This document shows positions 1 through 7,155 of a stretch of DNA of 15,165 bases, piece after piece. The stretch is from Bacteroidales bacterium UBA4116. Its GTDB lineage: Bacteria; Bacteroidota; Bacteroidia; Bacteroidales; Tannerellaceae. The DNA lies in contig DFXE01000023.1 of NCBI GenBank assembly GCA_002381645.1, positions 200,468-215,632 of the forward strand, in the 5' to 3' direction. The notes under the pieces were generated by a model. The model searched no databases and had not been told where the DNA came from. It was given only the letters and a program-made list of their open reading frames with translations. The position numbers and the translations under genes were made by a program. Position 1 is the first letter of the stretch. Each line of letters starts with the position of its first letter.

Positions 1-933
1 AATAGCCCCGATCAGGACAGCTCCAACAGGAGAAACCAGGTCGCAACCCGCCGTAATCCCGACCAGACCGGCCAAAACACCATTAAGCGTCAAAGATAAG
101 GAAGGTTTCCTATATTTAAACCATGCAGTAATAAGAGAAAAGAATCCGCCCGCACACGCCGATAAATTAGTCGTGAGGAAAACATGTGAAATGGCTATAC
201 GATTGCCTTCGCCCGAAGCAGCCAGTTGTGAACCGGGGTTAAAGCCGAACCAACCGAACCACAGGATAAAAACCCCCAGGCAGGCAAGCGTTAAATTATG
301 TCCCGGAATAGCCCTCGACTTGCCGTCTTTACTATACTTACCGATACGCGGACCGATAACGGCAGCCCCCACAAGAGCTACCCAGCCACCCACAGAATGA
401 ACAACCGTAGACCCTGCAAAATCATGGAAAACTGTCCCGAACGTCTGCATCATAAACCCGTCCGCCGAATCATTTGTCAGCCAGCCGCCGCCCCATGTCC
501 AATGTCCTGAAATGGGATAGATCAGTACACTGATAAGTACCGTATAAGCCAGATACATCGAAAACTTGGTCCGTTCGGCCATTGCACCTGAAACGATGGT
601 GGCAGCCGTAGCACAAAAAACCGTTTGGAAGATCAGGAAACCCTCCACCGGAAGCTCCGAATCCATAAAACCGAGGTCGAAAAAATGAGGCGTACCCATA
701 AAACTACCGGCCCCGAACATAATGCCGAAACCCATCATCCAGAAAAGCAACGACCCCAGCGAAAAATCCAGCAGGTTCTTCATCAGGATATTAGCCGAAT
801 TCTTAACCCGTGTAAAACCCGCTTCAACAAGCGCAAAACCGGGTTGCATAAAAAATACCAGCATGGCTGCAAGCAACATCCACACAGTATCGAGTGATAA
901 AGCCAGATCAGTAATTGTATAAGTAGTATCCAT
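1..933 (-). CDS. amt: Ammonium transporter, C-terminus cut by window edge
   Basis: Inner-membrane ammonium channel of the Amt/MEP/Rh family. The frame is open from an ATG at 933 down to base 1, giving the first 311 residues; family members usually have about 400-480, so the C-terminal part lies outside. Seen in the translation: QPGFALVEAGFTRVKNSANI (residues 30-49), the AERTKF segment (119-124), FHDFAGSTVVHSVGG (169-183), and WFGWFGFNPGS (225-235). By family knowledge, D171 and H179 match the conserved periplasmic Asp and the first of the two pore His residues; the second pore His would lie beyond the edge. There is no long N-terminal signal-like extension. The sequence just before the ATG on the minus strand contains GGAGGGG, a plausible ribosome-binding site and one of the few here. 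The P-II gene lies 154 bases upstream in the same direction, the usual GlnK-AmtB pairing in which P-II plugs the channel when ammonium is plentiful. Identification is firm. Confidence 0.96.
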   Translation of the reverse strand, partial: MDTTYTITDLALSLDTVWMLLAAMLVFFMQPGFALVEAGFTRVKNSANILMKNLLDFSLGSLLFWMMGFGIMFGAGSFMGTPHFFDLGFMDSELPVEGFLIFQTVFCATAATIVSGAMAERTKFSMYLAYTVLISVLIYPISGHWTWGGGWLTNDSADGFMMQTFGTVFHDFAGSTVVHSVGGWVALVGAAVIGPRIGKYSKDGKSRAIPGHNLTLACLGVFILWFGWFGFNPGSQLAASGEGNRIAISHVFLTTNLSACAGGFFSLITAWFKYRKPSLSLTLNGVLAGLVGITAGCDLVSPVGAVLIGAI

Positions 934-949
934 AATATGCCCCTCCAAA

Positions 950-967
950 CCTCCCCCTCAGGGGAGG
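950..967. repeat. GC-rich palindrome, copy 1 (amt leader)
   Basis: A perfect 7-base inverted repeat, CCTCCCC at 950-956 and GGGGAGG at 961-967, with loop CTCA. It lies 17 bases upstream of the amt start, so its transcribed form could fold in the amt leader. The same arms recur at 1061-1077. It looks like a dispersed Bacteroidota palindrome rather than an operator specific to amt. Confidence 0.6.
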
Positions 968-1060
968 GTAAATATGTTATGTATAATCAAATGAATAATA
1001 ATAAGTAAAAGATAATATCTGTTATATAAGCCATCCTTCCTGAATATGTATATCTATTCA

Positions 1061-1077
1061 CCTCCCCACGGGGGAGG
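1061..1077. repeat. GC-rich palindrome, copy 2 (after glnK)
   Basis: CCTCCCC at 1061-1067 and GGGGAGG at 1071-1077 with a 3-base loop, immediately 3' of the P-II stop codon on the minus strand. The arms are identical to those of the copy at 950-967. There is no run of T on the minus-strand side, so a classic intrinsic terminator is not supported. The 93 bases between the two copies are AT-rich and hold no other feature I can see. Confidence 0.6.
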
Positions 1078-1087
1078 AAGGGTGGGG

Positions 1088-1444
1088 CTATTCCTCAATC
1101 TCTGCATTATACAGGGCAATATCGCCCCGTTCACCCGTCCGGATACGGATAGCATCCTGTATCGGTATAACAAAGATACGCCCGTCGCCGATCTCGCCTG
1201 TCTGGGCTGCCCCGATAATGGCATTCACCGTTTTCTCCACATTCTTATCACGCACCACAATTGACACGAGGATACGCTCAATACTGCTGGTGTCATATAC
1301 AACGCCACGGTAAATGCGTCCCTGACGGGCTTTTCCTACACCTCTTACGTCGTAATAAGAAAACCATTCGATATCGGCCGCCAACAGCGCGTCCTTCACG
1401 TCTTCAAATTTGGTTCTGCGAATAATAGCTTCAATCTTTTTCAT
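1088..1444 (-). CDS. glnK: Nitrogen regulatory protein P-II
   Basis: Small trimeric signal protein that reads 2-oxoglutarate and ATP/ADP and controls the ammonium channel. The product is 118 residues, close to the family norm of about 112. Visible features: the N-terminus MKKIEAIIRRTKFEDVKDAL; a T-loop region with YRGVVYD (45-51), whose Y50 aligns with Tyr51 of enteric P-II, the uridylylation site; the signature TGEIGDGRIFV (82-92); and the C-terminal RIRTGERGD (100-108) of the nucleotide site. The frame is open further upstream to a start at 1531, but the extra 29 residues match nothing in the family, while the ATG at 1444 gives the canonical MKKIEAI start, so I chose that. It sits directly upstream of amt and downstream of a porin gene, all on the minus strand. 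GlnK rather than GlnB is inferred from linkage to amt. Whether the tyrosine is modified cannot be told from sequence. Confidence 0.95.
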   Translation of the reverse strand: MKKIEAIIRRTKFEDVKDALLAADIEWFSYYDVRGVGKARQGRIYRGVVYDTSSIERILVSIVVRDKNVEKTVNAIIGAAQTGEIGDGRIFVIPIQDAIRIRTGERGDIALYNAEIEE

Positions 1445-1601
1445 ATCATACAAATAAATTAGTAAAAAAGGAGTATAGAGCCGCTGCCCGTCATCAGGGG
1501 ATAATTGCGGTATAACAATAAGTAAAATCAATAAGCAACGAACAACGCTCTATACAACCTTCTTTAAAGTTGATAACCTAAACACTCAAAATGCCGTAAA
1601 A

Positions 1602-2312
1602 CTAAAAACTTAAACCAAAAACCATGTATACATTATCGTTTGATGGTGAAACGATTACTTCCGTAAACAAAGGAATCGAAAAAGAATCCGTCACCCGTAT
1701 ATCTTTAGCTGCTTTCAAACCGATAGAAGCCACATTAAACTCCTCCGAGTACATGCTCTTCCAGGGACTGATGCCGACCGACGGGATAACTGTAACACCC
1801 CATACGTCAAACTCATACAACACTTCGAAATAGGACGAATATAAACGGTCGCCTTCAATATCCTTATCGCCTCCCGCAAACATCGTACTCCACGAAAGAC
1901 TTAGCGGGAATGACTCTCCAAAACTGTAACCTACCGTACCTTCAAAATAGTGATCCGAAGAGTACCTGCCGTAGCGCGATCCTTCGCCTTCCCACCAGTA
2001 ATCGGTTACGGCAAGACTAAAACCATTCCATTCGTAACCGAGCGTAAAGTCGATCTCCTTTGCTATCGACTGGTCATTGGATGTTGAAAAGTCTGTCGAT
2101 CCCCACGCTTCGAGGGAAAACCCCCCGTATGATAACGTAAGCGAAGGCTGGAACGAAATACCACCGTTGTAAGCCCCACGCCAGATATAACTGCTTACCA
2201 AATCTGCTGACGGAGTAACTGTAAACCTCTGTTTATCCTGTCCGAAAGCGGGAATGCACACTGAAAAAACTGTTGCAAGCAACCCAACACGCCAAAAAGT
2301 AATTGTCTTCAT
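1602..2312 (-). CDS. TorF-type putative outer-membrane porin
   Basis: A 236-residue protein with a signal peptide (roughly residues 1-24, ending PAFG before QDKQ) and alternating hydrophobic/polar strands throughout. It ends in the hydrophobic strand VYMVFGLSF, with the C-terminal Phe typical of outer-membrane beta-barrels. The early motif SADLVSSYIWRG (35-46) is what I recognise from the TorF/Gcw_chp family of putative porins. The substrate is unknown. Its place directly upstream of P-II and amt suggests a role in letting ammonium or another nitrogen compound across the outer membrane, but this is inference from context. It is 157 bases from the P-II start and 82 from the dapL stop, and I find no consensus Bacteroidota promoter right in front of it, so read-through from the dap genes is possible. 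Confidence 0.8.
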   Translation of the reverse strand: MKTITFWRVGLLATVFSVCIPAFGQDKQRFTVTPSADLVSSYIWRGAYNGGISFQPSLTLSYGGFSLEAWGSTDFSTSNDQSIAKEIDFTLGYEWNGFSLAVTDYWWEGEGSRYGRYSSDHYFEGTVGYSFGESFPLSLSWSTMFAGGDKDIEGDRLYSSYFEVLYEFDVWGVTVIPSVGISPWKSMYSEEFNVASIGLKAAKDIRVTDSFSIPLFTEVIVSPSNDNVYMVFGLSF

Positions 2313-2354
2313 AATAAAAGCCTATTAATTATAACCTAAACCAACTTGCCTTCA

Positions 2355-2390
2355 TGTTGTTATCCAAGCCGGCCGGATAAACAAGCAACA
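2355..2390 (-). other. Imperfect hairpin between dapL and porin gene
   Basis: TTATCC (2360-2365) pairs with GGATAA (2375-2380) around a GC-rich centre, and TGTTG (2355-2359) can pair with CAACA (2386-2390) if ACAAG (2381-2385) is bulged out. It starts a few bases after the dapL stop codon. There is no T-run, so at most it is a processing or pausing site in a dapL-porin transcript. Low confidence. Confidence 0.3.
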
Positions 2391-2394
2391 GGCT

Positions 2395-3624
2395 CTAACC
2401 TAACCACTTCTTCAGCCTGGCCATGGCCTCCAAAGTATCATTACGGTCGCCAAAGGCTGAAAACCTGAGGTAACCTTCTCCACTCGGGCCGAACCCCACG
2501 CCTGGAGTGCCCACAATATAAGTCTCGTATAAAAGTTTCTCAAAGAATTTCCATGAGGAAAGGCCTTTCGGAGCTTTCATCCAGATATATGGTGCGTCTG
2601 AACCACCATAAACACTTAAACCACACTCCTGTAGCGCCTCACGCATGATCCGCGCGTTTCCCATATAATAATCGATCGATTCCTTAACCTGTTTCTTTCC
2701 TTCAGGCGAATACACCGCCTCAGCGCCGCGTTGAGTAATATAGCTCGTGCCATTGAATTTAGTAGACTGTCTCCGGTTCCAAAGGCTGTTCAACAACACC
2801 CTGCGCCCGTCAAGCGTAAAACCGTTCAACTCCTTCGGGACCACCGTATAACCACACCTCACACCGGTAAAACCAGCCGTCTTGGAATAACTCCTGAACT
2901 CAATAGCCACCTTCTTCGCCCCCTTGATCTCATAGATCGAATGCGGAATATCCGGGTTCTGGATAAAAGCCTCATATGCCGCATCAAACATAATGATCAC
3001 ATCATTCGCAAGGGCGTAATTGACCCATTTCTTGAGCTCTTCCTTCGAAAGCGTTGTGCCCGTCGGGTTATTCGGATAACACAAATACAAAATATCCACC
3101 CTCCGTACCGGCAGGTCGGGAATAAAACCATTCTCCTCCGTACACGGGATATATACCACGTCACTCCACTTGCCGCCGTCCAGCGTACCCGTACGTCCCG
3201 CCATCACATTCGAGTCGATATACACCGGATAAACCGGGTCCGTCACGCCAATACTATTATCATGCCTCAGGATATCCCCTATATTACCCGTATCACTCTT
3301 TGCCCCGTCGCTCACGAAAACCTCGCTTGGCTCCAGCGAAACGCCCCTCGGGGTATAATCATTTTTAATAATAGCATCAATAAGGAACGAATAACCCTGT
3401 TCCGGGCCGTAACCATGAAACCGCTCCACCGTACCCAGGTCGTCCACCGCCCGGTGCATCGCTTCCCTTACGGCAGGAGCCAGCGGACGGGTGACATCGC
3501 CGATTCCGAGCCGGATCAACTTTTCCTTAGGGTGTGTGACCTTGAAGCTATTAACCCGTTTAGCAATATCAGCAAACAAATAATTATTCTGTAATTTAAG
3601 AAAATGTTCATTAACCAGTGCCAT
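2395..3624 (-). CDS. dapL: LL-diaminopimelate aminotransferase
   Basis: Cytoplasmic PLP enzyme that converts tetrahydrodipicolinate to LL-2,6-diaminopimelate in one step using glutamate, replacing the DapD/DapC/DapE route. The product has 409 residues, typical for DapL (about 410). Seen: GIGDVTRPL (41-49), the YPNNPTGT segment (183-190), DAAYEAF (214-220), and the lysine loop SYSKTAGFTGVRCGY (245-259), where K248 is the expected Schiff-base lysine; near the end, GEGYLRFSAFG (382-392). I chose the ATG at 3624; the frame also allows a TTG three codons upstream, but MALVNEHFLKL is the usual DapL start and the promoter box lies right on the TTG. dapF lies immediately upstream in the same direction, so two consecutive steps to meso-diaminopimelate are side by side. 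Very secure. Confidence 0.96.
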   Translation of the reverse strand: MALVNEHFLKLQNNYLFADIAKRVNSFKVTHPKEKLIRLGIGDVTRPLAPAVREAMHRAVDDLGTVERFHGYGPEQGYSFLIDAIIKNDYTPRGVSLEPSEVFVSDGAKSDTGNIGDILRHDNSIGVTDPVYPVYIDSNVMAGRTGTLDGGKWSDVVYIPCTEENGFIPDLPVRRVDILYLCYPNNPTGTTLSKEELKKWVNYALANDVIIMFDAAYEAFIQNPDIPHSIYEIKGAKKVAIEFRSYSKTAGFTGVRCGYTVVPKELNGFTLDGRRVLLNSLWNRRQSTKFNGTSYITQRGAEAVYSPEGKKQVKESIDYYMGNARIMREALQECGLSVYGGSDAPYIWMKAPKGLSSWKFFEKLLYETYIVGTPGVGFGPSGEGYLRFSAFGDRNDTLEAMARLKKWLG

Positions 3625-3630
3625 ATGAAT

Positions 3631-3662
3631 CAAATCTATTGTTGTTGTTTTGTGTTACAAAA
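3631..3662 (-). promoter_or_regulatory. Bacteroidota-type promoter for dapL
   Basis: Reading the minus strand, TTTTG (3662-3658), 19 bases, then TAGATTTG (3638-3631), an exact match to the Bacteroidota primary-sigma pattern TTTG-N19-21-TAnnTTTG. The last base of the -7 box is only 7 bases before the dapL ATG at 3624, so transcription should begin at or within a few bases of the start codon. Confidence 0.7.
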
Positions 3663-3667
3663 GTAAG

Positions 3668-3705
3668 TCCCCTTCAGGGGGGATTTAGGGGGCAATCTCC
3701 CCCTC
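3668..3705. repeat. G/C-run palindromes over the dapF stop
   Basis: Two adjacent hairpins: TCCCC (3668-3672) with the G-run at 3677-3682, and GGGGG (3688-3692) with CCCCC (3699-3703). The second lies inside the last codons of dapF, and the TAA stop (3687-3685 on the minus strand) falls between them. The runs resemble the CCTCCCC/GGGGAGG palindromes at 950 and 1061. No T-run follows, so termination is doubtful. Confidence 0.5.
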
Positions 3706-4494
3706 AAAGACAAACTCGGCCCCGCCCGACATGAAAACCCTGCCGGAAGCCTCGTCCCATACAATACCCAGTTCGCCGCCGTCCATCACGATCCTCGACT
3801 GTCTGCCCGCACGTCCTGTCAAAGCCGCCGCTACCGCCGTAGCGCAAGCCCCCGTACCACAAGCCATCGTAATACCGGAGCCCCGTTCCCAGACGCGCAT
3901 CCGGATCACACCCGGACCAATGACTTCGGCAAATTCCACATTCGTACGGTCGGCAAAAAAAGGATGGCACTCCACAAGCGGCCCCGTCCATGGAAGATCG
4001 ATACCCGCCACATCATCCGTAAAAACCACAAAGTGCGGATTACCCATCGACACCACCGTACCTTTGAAAACCCTGTTGTCGGCCTCAATGCAAACCGGCT
4101 CTTTATCTGCCACAGGCTTACCCATATCCACCGTCACACGCTTTACTACGCCATACTCAACATCCAGCGCCAGCTCCTTGATGCCCGATAAAGTCTCCAG
4201 CTTCACCACCTTTTTGTCCGTCAGGCCCTTCTCAAACACATACCTGCCGATACATCTCGCTGCATTTCCACACATCAACCCTTCGGAACCGTCCGCATTA
4301 AAAATACGCATACTGAAATCAGCGATCTCCGAAAAACCGATCAGTACCAGTCCGTCGGCCCCTATACCTTTATGACGGTCGCTCCACAACACAGCCAGTT
4401 CCTGAGGATTACGAAGAGGAAAATCCATTACATTCACATAAATATAATCATTACCCGCACCATGCATCTTAGTAAAGTGGATAAGATTTGTCAT
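3685..4494 (-). CDS. dapF: Diaminopimelate epimerase
   Basis: Cytoplasmic, cofactor-free racemase that turns LL-diaminopimelate into meso-diaminopimelate, used for peptidoglycan cross-links and lysine. The product is 269 residues, normal for the family. Seen: KMHGAGNDYIYV (9-20), GADGLVLI (45-52), MRIFNADGSE (62-71), then the two catalytic cysteines in GLMCGNAAR (C75) and MACGTGACATA (C212), with SMGNPHFVVF (149-158) and WERGSG (202-207) between them. Both cysteines are present, so the enzyme should be active. The C-terminal residues GEIAP are encoded by a G/C-run palindrome, so this end may have been shaped by an inserted repeat; it lies past the fold's key residues. It is followed after 60 bases by dapL, the preceding step of the pathway. 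Confidence 0.97.
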   Translation of the reverse strand: MTNLIHFTKMHGAGNDYIYVNVMDFPLRNPQELAVLWSDRHKGIGADGLVLIGFSEIADFSMRIFNADGSEGLMCGNAARCIGRYVFEKGLTDKKVVKLETLSGIKELALDVEYGVVKRVTVDMGKPVADKEPVCIEADNRVFKGTVVSMGNPHFVVFTDDVAGIDLPWTGPLVECHPFFADRTNVEFAEVIGPGVIRMRVWERGSGITMACGTGACATAVAAALTGRAGRQSRIVMDGGELGIVWDEASGRVFMSGGAEFVFEGEIAP

Positions 4495-4542
4495 TTTGTT
4501 TTTGATTTATTGATTATTGTTTCAAATTGTTTTACCACAATG

Positions 4543-4573
4543 CAAATATATGACTTTTTGTATTTCGTGCAAT
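4543..4573 (-). promoter_or_regulatory. Bacteroidota-type promoter for dapF
   Basis: On the minus strand ATTG (4573-4570), 19 bases, then TATATTTG (4550-4543), fitting TTTG-N19-TAnnTTTG with one mismatch in the upstream box. It predicts a leader of roughly 40 bases before the dapF ATG at 4494. No other regulatory motif is obvious in the leader. Confidence 0.6.
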
Positions 4574-4899
4574 AATATCTATAGCTTAATGTTCAAATAA
4601 AAAACTTCGCGCTAACAAACCACACCATATAAACCCCGAAAAGTAATAAAATGTTACAAAAAAGCATCCTCCAAAAAATGAATGAAAGTAAACCGCCTGA
4701 GAAAAGATGTTGTAAAATTATGCCCTGTTATATGATCCGCACGTACATATAAATGAAAATAAGAGGGGAAGCGTGTAATAGAGGTATACTTAAAAAGACA
4801 TCTTAGATACAATATTCATCTCAATGTTATTTGCATACAATACTTTTGGAATTTTATATAGTATGTATTGATGTATTGATGATTAATATTTTATACATC
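4574..4899. other. AT-rich intergenic stretch, no gene seen
   Basis: About 325 bases between the dapF promoter and the palindrome cluster. It is strongly AT-rich, with stops in all frames and no codon pattern. I see no RNA gene, no matched promoter pair and no repeat beyond simple ATGTATTGATGTATTGATG-type redundancy near 4862-4880. Confidence 0.5.
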
Positions 4900-4956
4900 G
4901 TGCCTTTGGCACTATGGTTTATATGGTATTGATTTTTACCCGGGATTTAACCCGGT
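4900..4956. repeat. Two short palindromes flanking the larger element
   Basis: GTGCC-TTT-GGCAC is perfect at 4900-4912. CCGGG (4940-4944) with CCCGG (4951-4955) encloses ATTTAA. They have the same compact stem-loop style as the larger inverted-repeat element at 4966-5145 and are probably part of the same repeat cluster. Confidence 0.55.
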
Positions 4957-4965
4957 CATTTTTGG

Positions 4966-5145
4966 AAGATTTAAATTGTAAGTAAGCAATAAGGCTGGAA
5001 GCCTTTAATATTTTAGCCCAAGGTGAAACCTTGGGGATTGTTTTCAGCACTCAAAATCCCTATGCAACTTTATCACCCAGGGTTGAAACCCCGGGCTGAA
5101 ATATTAAGGGCTTTCAGCCCTTTGCTTACTTATGATCTAAATCTT
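4966..5145. repeat. REP/BIME-like composite inverted repeat
   Basis: The two ends are imperfect inverted copies of each other. The left arm begins AGATTTAAATTGTAAGTAAGC (4967-4987); the right arm (5124-5144) reads back as AGATTTAGATCATAAGTAAGC. Each arm carries two small hairpins in mirrored order: AAGGCTGGAAGCCTT (4991-5005) and CCCAAGGTGAAACCTTGGG (5018-5036) on the left, and a G/C hairpin (5076-5095) and AAGGGCTTTCAGCCCTT (5106-5122) on the right. About 40 bases lie between the arms. There is no coding capacity, so this is a non-autonomous element. REP units of this kind are often mobilised by TnpA-REP (RAYT) transposases encoded elsewhere; that link is inference, and no transposase is in the window. 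Confidence 0.65.
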
Positions 5146-5224
5146 TTGTGCAGGAATAAGTAACTGCCTTAAGGGAAAATAAATCCTAACATCAGCTTAT
5201 CTGCATATAGCTACAAATCAGTAG

Positions 5225-6103
5225 CTATACCATATCCCCGTACTCCCTTATCCGCTGTTCACAGATTGACCGGGTAATATCCCGGAGCATTTCCACCTTA
5301 GGCAGTAGCGCGTCAATATCTTCCTTAGTGACCTGGAACTTATGGTTATAACGCGCCTCCACATAAGCCCTTCTTAATAAAGCGAATAAACGTTTCTCTT
5401 CCGTGTTATTACGGGGAAAGACCTTAGCCAATTCTTCGGAATAACGTTTGACCGAAGCCGAAAGTTTGGATAAATTATGTTGCCTGTTGCTCTTCAGCGT
5501 AAAAACCAAACGGATAGCCAGATAATAGTTTTCGCAAGCCTGGTGAAGGTTAAAAGAAGCTATCATATAGCTTTGTGTTTCATAACCAAACTTACCGGCA
5601 TCTAAAAAACCGTCGGCATTCTCAAATTTATCATCAAAATACTCCTGTGCTTGTTGCTGTATCTCTTTGAGATTAAGTTTACGTCTTCTTGCCAGTTTAA
5701 ATCTACCACTATCATACAAAATGATACCTTCCTTTTTAAGCTGCGTATAAAAATAACGTCCCTCTTCCAGTTGGCGGTTCAACATATTAATATCATCATT
5801 GATAAACTGTACGGGAGTTTGAAAATCAGGGTCTTTATAATAATGATCATCTACCTTATCCAGTATATATCCGGCTTCCCTGTCCGTTATTCCGCTTGTA
5901 ACCACCAGTATATCATAATCACTCATAAACGAAGTGGGAATGCCGAATTCTACCCGCTCATCATACTCAACAAATTTACCCGTGGCATAACTACCATACA
6001 GGATGATCATTTCAGCCTCTGGCAGCTGCTTCCTGACCTGACGTGCTAAAAAAATAAGGTCTTCCTGTTTACGTTTAGGCAGATGGGAAATAGATTTCTT
6101 CAT
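5225..6103 (-). CDS. Nucleotidyltransferase-HEPN fusion protein, copy A
   Basis: A 292-residue single chain. The N-terminal half is a minimal nucleotidyltransferase-like domain with the GS motif LYGSYATGK (35-43) and, after an insert of about 18 residues, SDYDILVV (61-68), whose D62/D64 are the expected metal ligands. The third acidic residue is not clear; TPVQFINDD (96-104) is the likely strand. The C-terminal half (about 150-285) is helical and HEPN-like: FNLHQACENYYLAIRL (184-199), a HNLSKL turn (209-214) and RRAYVEARYN (244-253). Such proteins may modify a target RNA or protein, or act in toxin-antitoxin or defence roles; the substrate here is unknown. There is no signal peptide or membrane segment, so it is cytoplasmic. 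A close paralogue lies upstream in the same direction with its own promoter. The RNase-type Rx4-6H motif of active HEPN toxins is not evident, so RNase activity is doubtful. Confidence 0.75.
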   Translation of the reverse strand: MKKSISHLPKRKQEDLIFLARQVRKQLPEAEMIILYGSYATGKFVEYDERVEFGIPTSFMSDYDILVVTSGITDREAGYILDKVDDHYYKDPDFQTPVQFINDDINMLNRQLEEGRYFYTQLKKEGIILYDSGRFKLARRRKLNLKEIQQQAQEYFDDKFENADGFLDAGKFGYETQSYMIASFNLHQACENYYLAIRLVFTLKSNRQHNLSKLSASVKRYSEELAKVFPRNNTEEKRLFALLRRAYVEARYNHKFQVTKEDIDALLPKVEMLRDITRSICEQRIREYGDMV

Positions 6104-6122
6104 AATCCGTATATTATATGAT

Positions 6123-6156
6123 AAAACATAGCAGTAGATACACGATAACGGTCAAA
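6123..6156 (-). promoter_or_regulatory. Promoter of copy A, co-duplicated
   Basis: Minus strand: TTTG (6156-6153), 22 bases, then TATGTTTT (6130-6123), a -7 box with the final G lost. The layout is the same as in front of the paralogue (7156-7189), with the same 22-base spacing and nearly the same distance to the ATG. The mismatch suggests weaker expression of this copy. Confidence 0.45.
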
Positions 6157-6256
6157 TCAACCTGTCTGTTCCGGTGAAGAAAAAATAATAAAGCAACAAC
6201 TTCCGGCAAAATATCCCCTTTGGTCACCCTGTCCTTACCCATATAAAAACCAGCGG

Positions 6257-7135
6257 TCACACCATATCGCCATACTCCTTTATCCGCTGTTCACAGATTG
6301 ATCGGGTAATATCCCGGAGCATTTCCACTTTAGGCAAAACAGCATCGATATCTTCCTTAGTAACTACAAAATCAGGATTATAGCGGGCTTCGACATACGC
6401 TCTTTTCAATAACATGAACAAACGCTCCTCTTCTGCATTATTACGGGGAAAGACATTAGCCAATTCCTTGGAATAGCGTTTAACAGATGCCGATAGTTTA
6501 GCTAAATTATGCTGTTTATTACTCTTCAATGTAAAAGCCAAACGAATGGCGTAATATAGATTTTCACAAGTTTGGTGAAGGTTAAATATTGCTTCTTTAT
6601 ATAATCCTTTTTCATATGCAAATTGAACCATCAATAACTTATTTTGTGCGTTCTCAAATTTCTCATCAAAATACTCCTGCGCTTGTTGCTGAATCTCTTT
6701 AAAATTAAGTTTACGCCTTCTTGAAAGCTTAAACCTGCCGCTATCATATAAAATAACACCTTCCTTCTTGAGCTGGGTATAAAAATACCTACCCTCTTCC
6801 AACTGGCGGTTTAAAGCTTTGATATCATCATTGATAAACTGTACCGGAGTCTGAAAATCAGGATCTTTATAATACACATCATCCACATTATCCAGTATCT
6901 TTCCCGCGTCCCTGTCCGTTATCCCGCTTGTAACCACCAGGATATCATAATCACTCATAAACGAAGTGGGAACACCGAATTCTACCCGTTCATCATACAC
7001 AACATATTTACCCGTGGCATAACTTCCGAACAAGATTATCATTTCAGCCTGTGGCAACCTCTTCCTGATCTCACAGACTAAGAATATGAGATCCTCCTGT
7101 TTACGTTTGGGCAGGTAAGAAATAGATTTTTTCAT
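6257..7135 (-). CDS. Nucleotidyltransferase-HEPN fusion protein, copy B
   Basis: A 292-residue paralogue of the gene at 5225-6103, about 82% identical by hand count (52 differences) with no insertions or deletions. It keeps the GS motif LFGSYATGK (35-43), SDYDILVV (61-68), the long insert between them, and the HEPN-like half with FNLHQTCENLYYAIRL (184-199) and KRAYVEARYN (244-253). H254 of copy A is P here, which argues against that His being catalytic. Differences cluster at residues 164-181, just before the helix carrying NLHQ, while 51-70 and 91-105 are nearly identical, suggesting the nucleotidyltransferase site is constrained and the HEPN face is free to change. The gap to copy A is 153 bases. 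Function and target are unknown; a defence or toxin-antitoxin role is only a family-level possibility. Confidence 0.75.
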   Translation of the reverse strand: MKKSISYLPKRKQEDLIFLVCEIRKRLPQAEMIILFGSYATGKYVVYDERVEFGVPTSFMSDYDILVVTSGITDRDAGKILDNVDDVYYKDPDFQTPVQFINDDIKALNRQLEEGRYFYTQLKKEGVILYDSGRFKLSRRRKLNFKEIQQQAQEYFDEKFENAQNKLLMVQFAYEKGLYKEAIFNLHQTCENLYYAIRLAFTLKSNKQHNLAKLSASVKRYSKELANVFPRNNAEEERLFMLLKRAYVEARYNPDFVVTKEDIDAVLPKVEMLRDITRSICEQRIKEYGDMV

Positions 7136-7155
7136 ACATCAGGATATTATACAAA

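Noticed and set aside
1445..1531. Upstream extension of the P-II gene to a start at 1531
   Set aside because: The extra 29 residues match no P-II N-terminus; MKKIEAI at 1444 is the canonical start.
2731..3594. Long plus-strand open frame opposite dapL (287 codons)
   Set aside because: It is antisense to a certain enzyme gene and has a low-complexity basic composition; a shadow of GC-biased third positions.
3625..3633. TTG start of dapL three codons upstream
   Set aside because: It overlaps the predicted -7 promoter box, so it would not be transcribed, and DapL proteins begin at the MALVNEHF-type sequence.
3731..4375. Plus-strand open frame opposite dapF (214 codons)
   Set aside because: Ser/Thr/Pro-rich translation antisense to dapF, with no recognisable features.
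5225..7135. Two-gene MntA/HepT-type toxin-antitoxin pair
   Set aside because: Each gene already contains both the nucleotidyltransferase and HEPN halves, and they are paralogues rather than toxin and antitoxin; the RNase motif of HepT is not seen.
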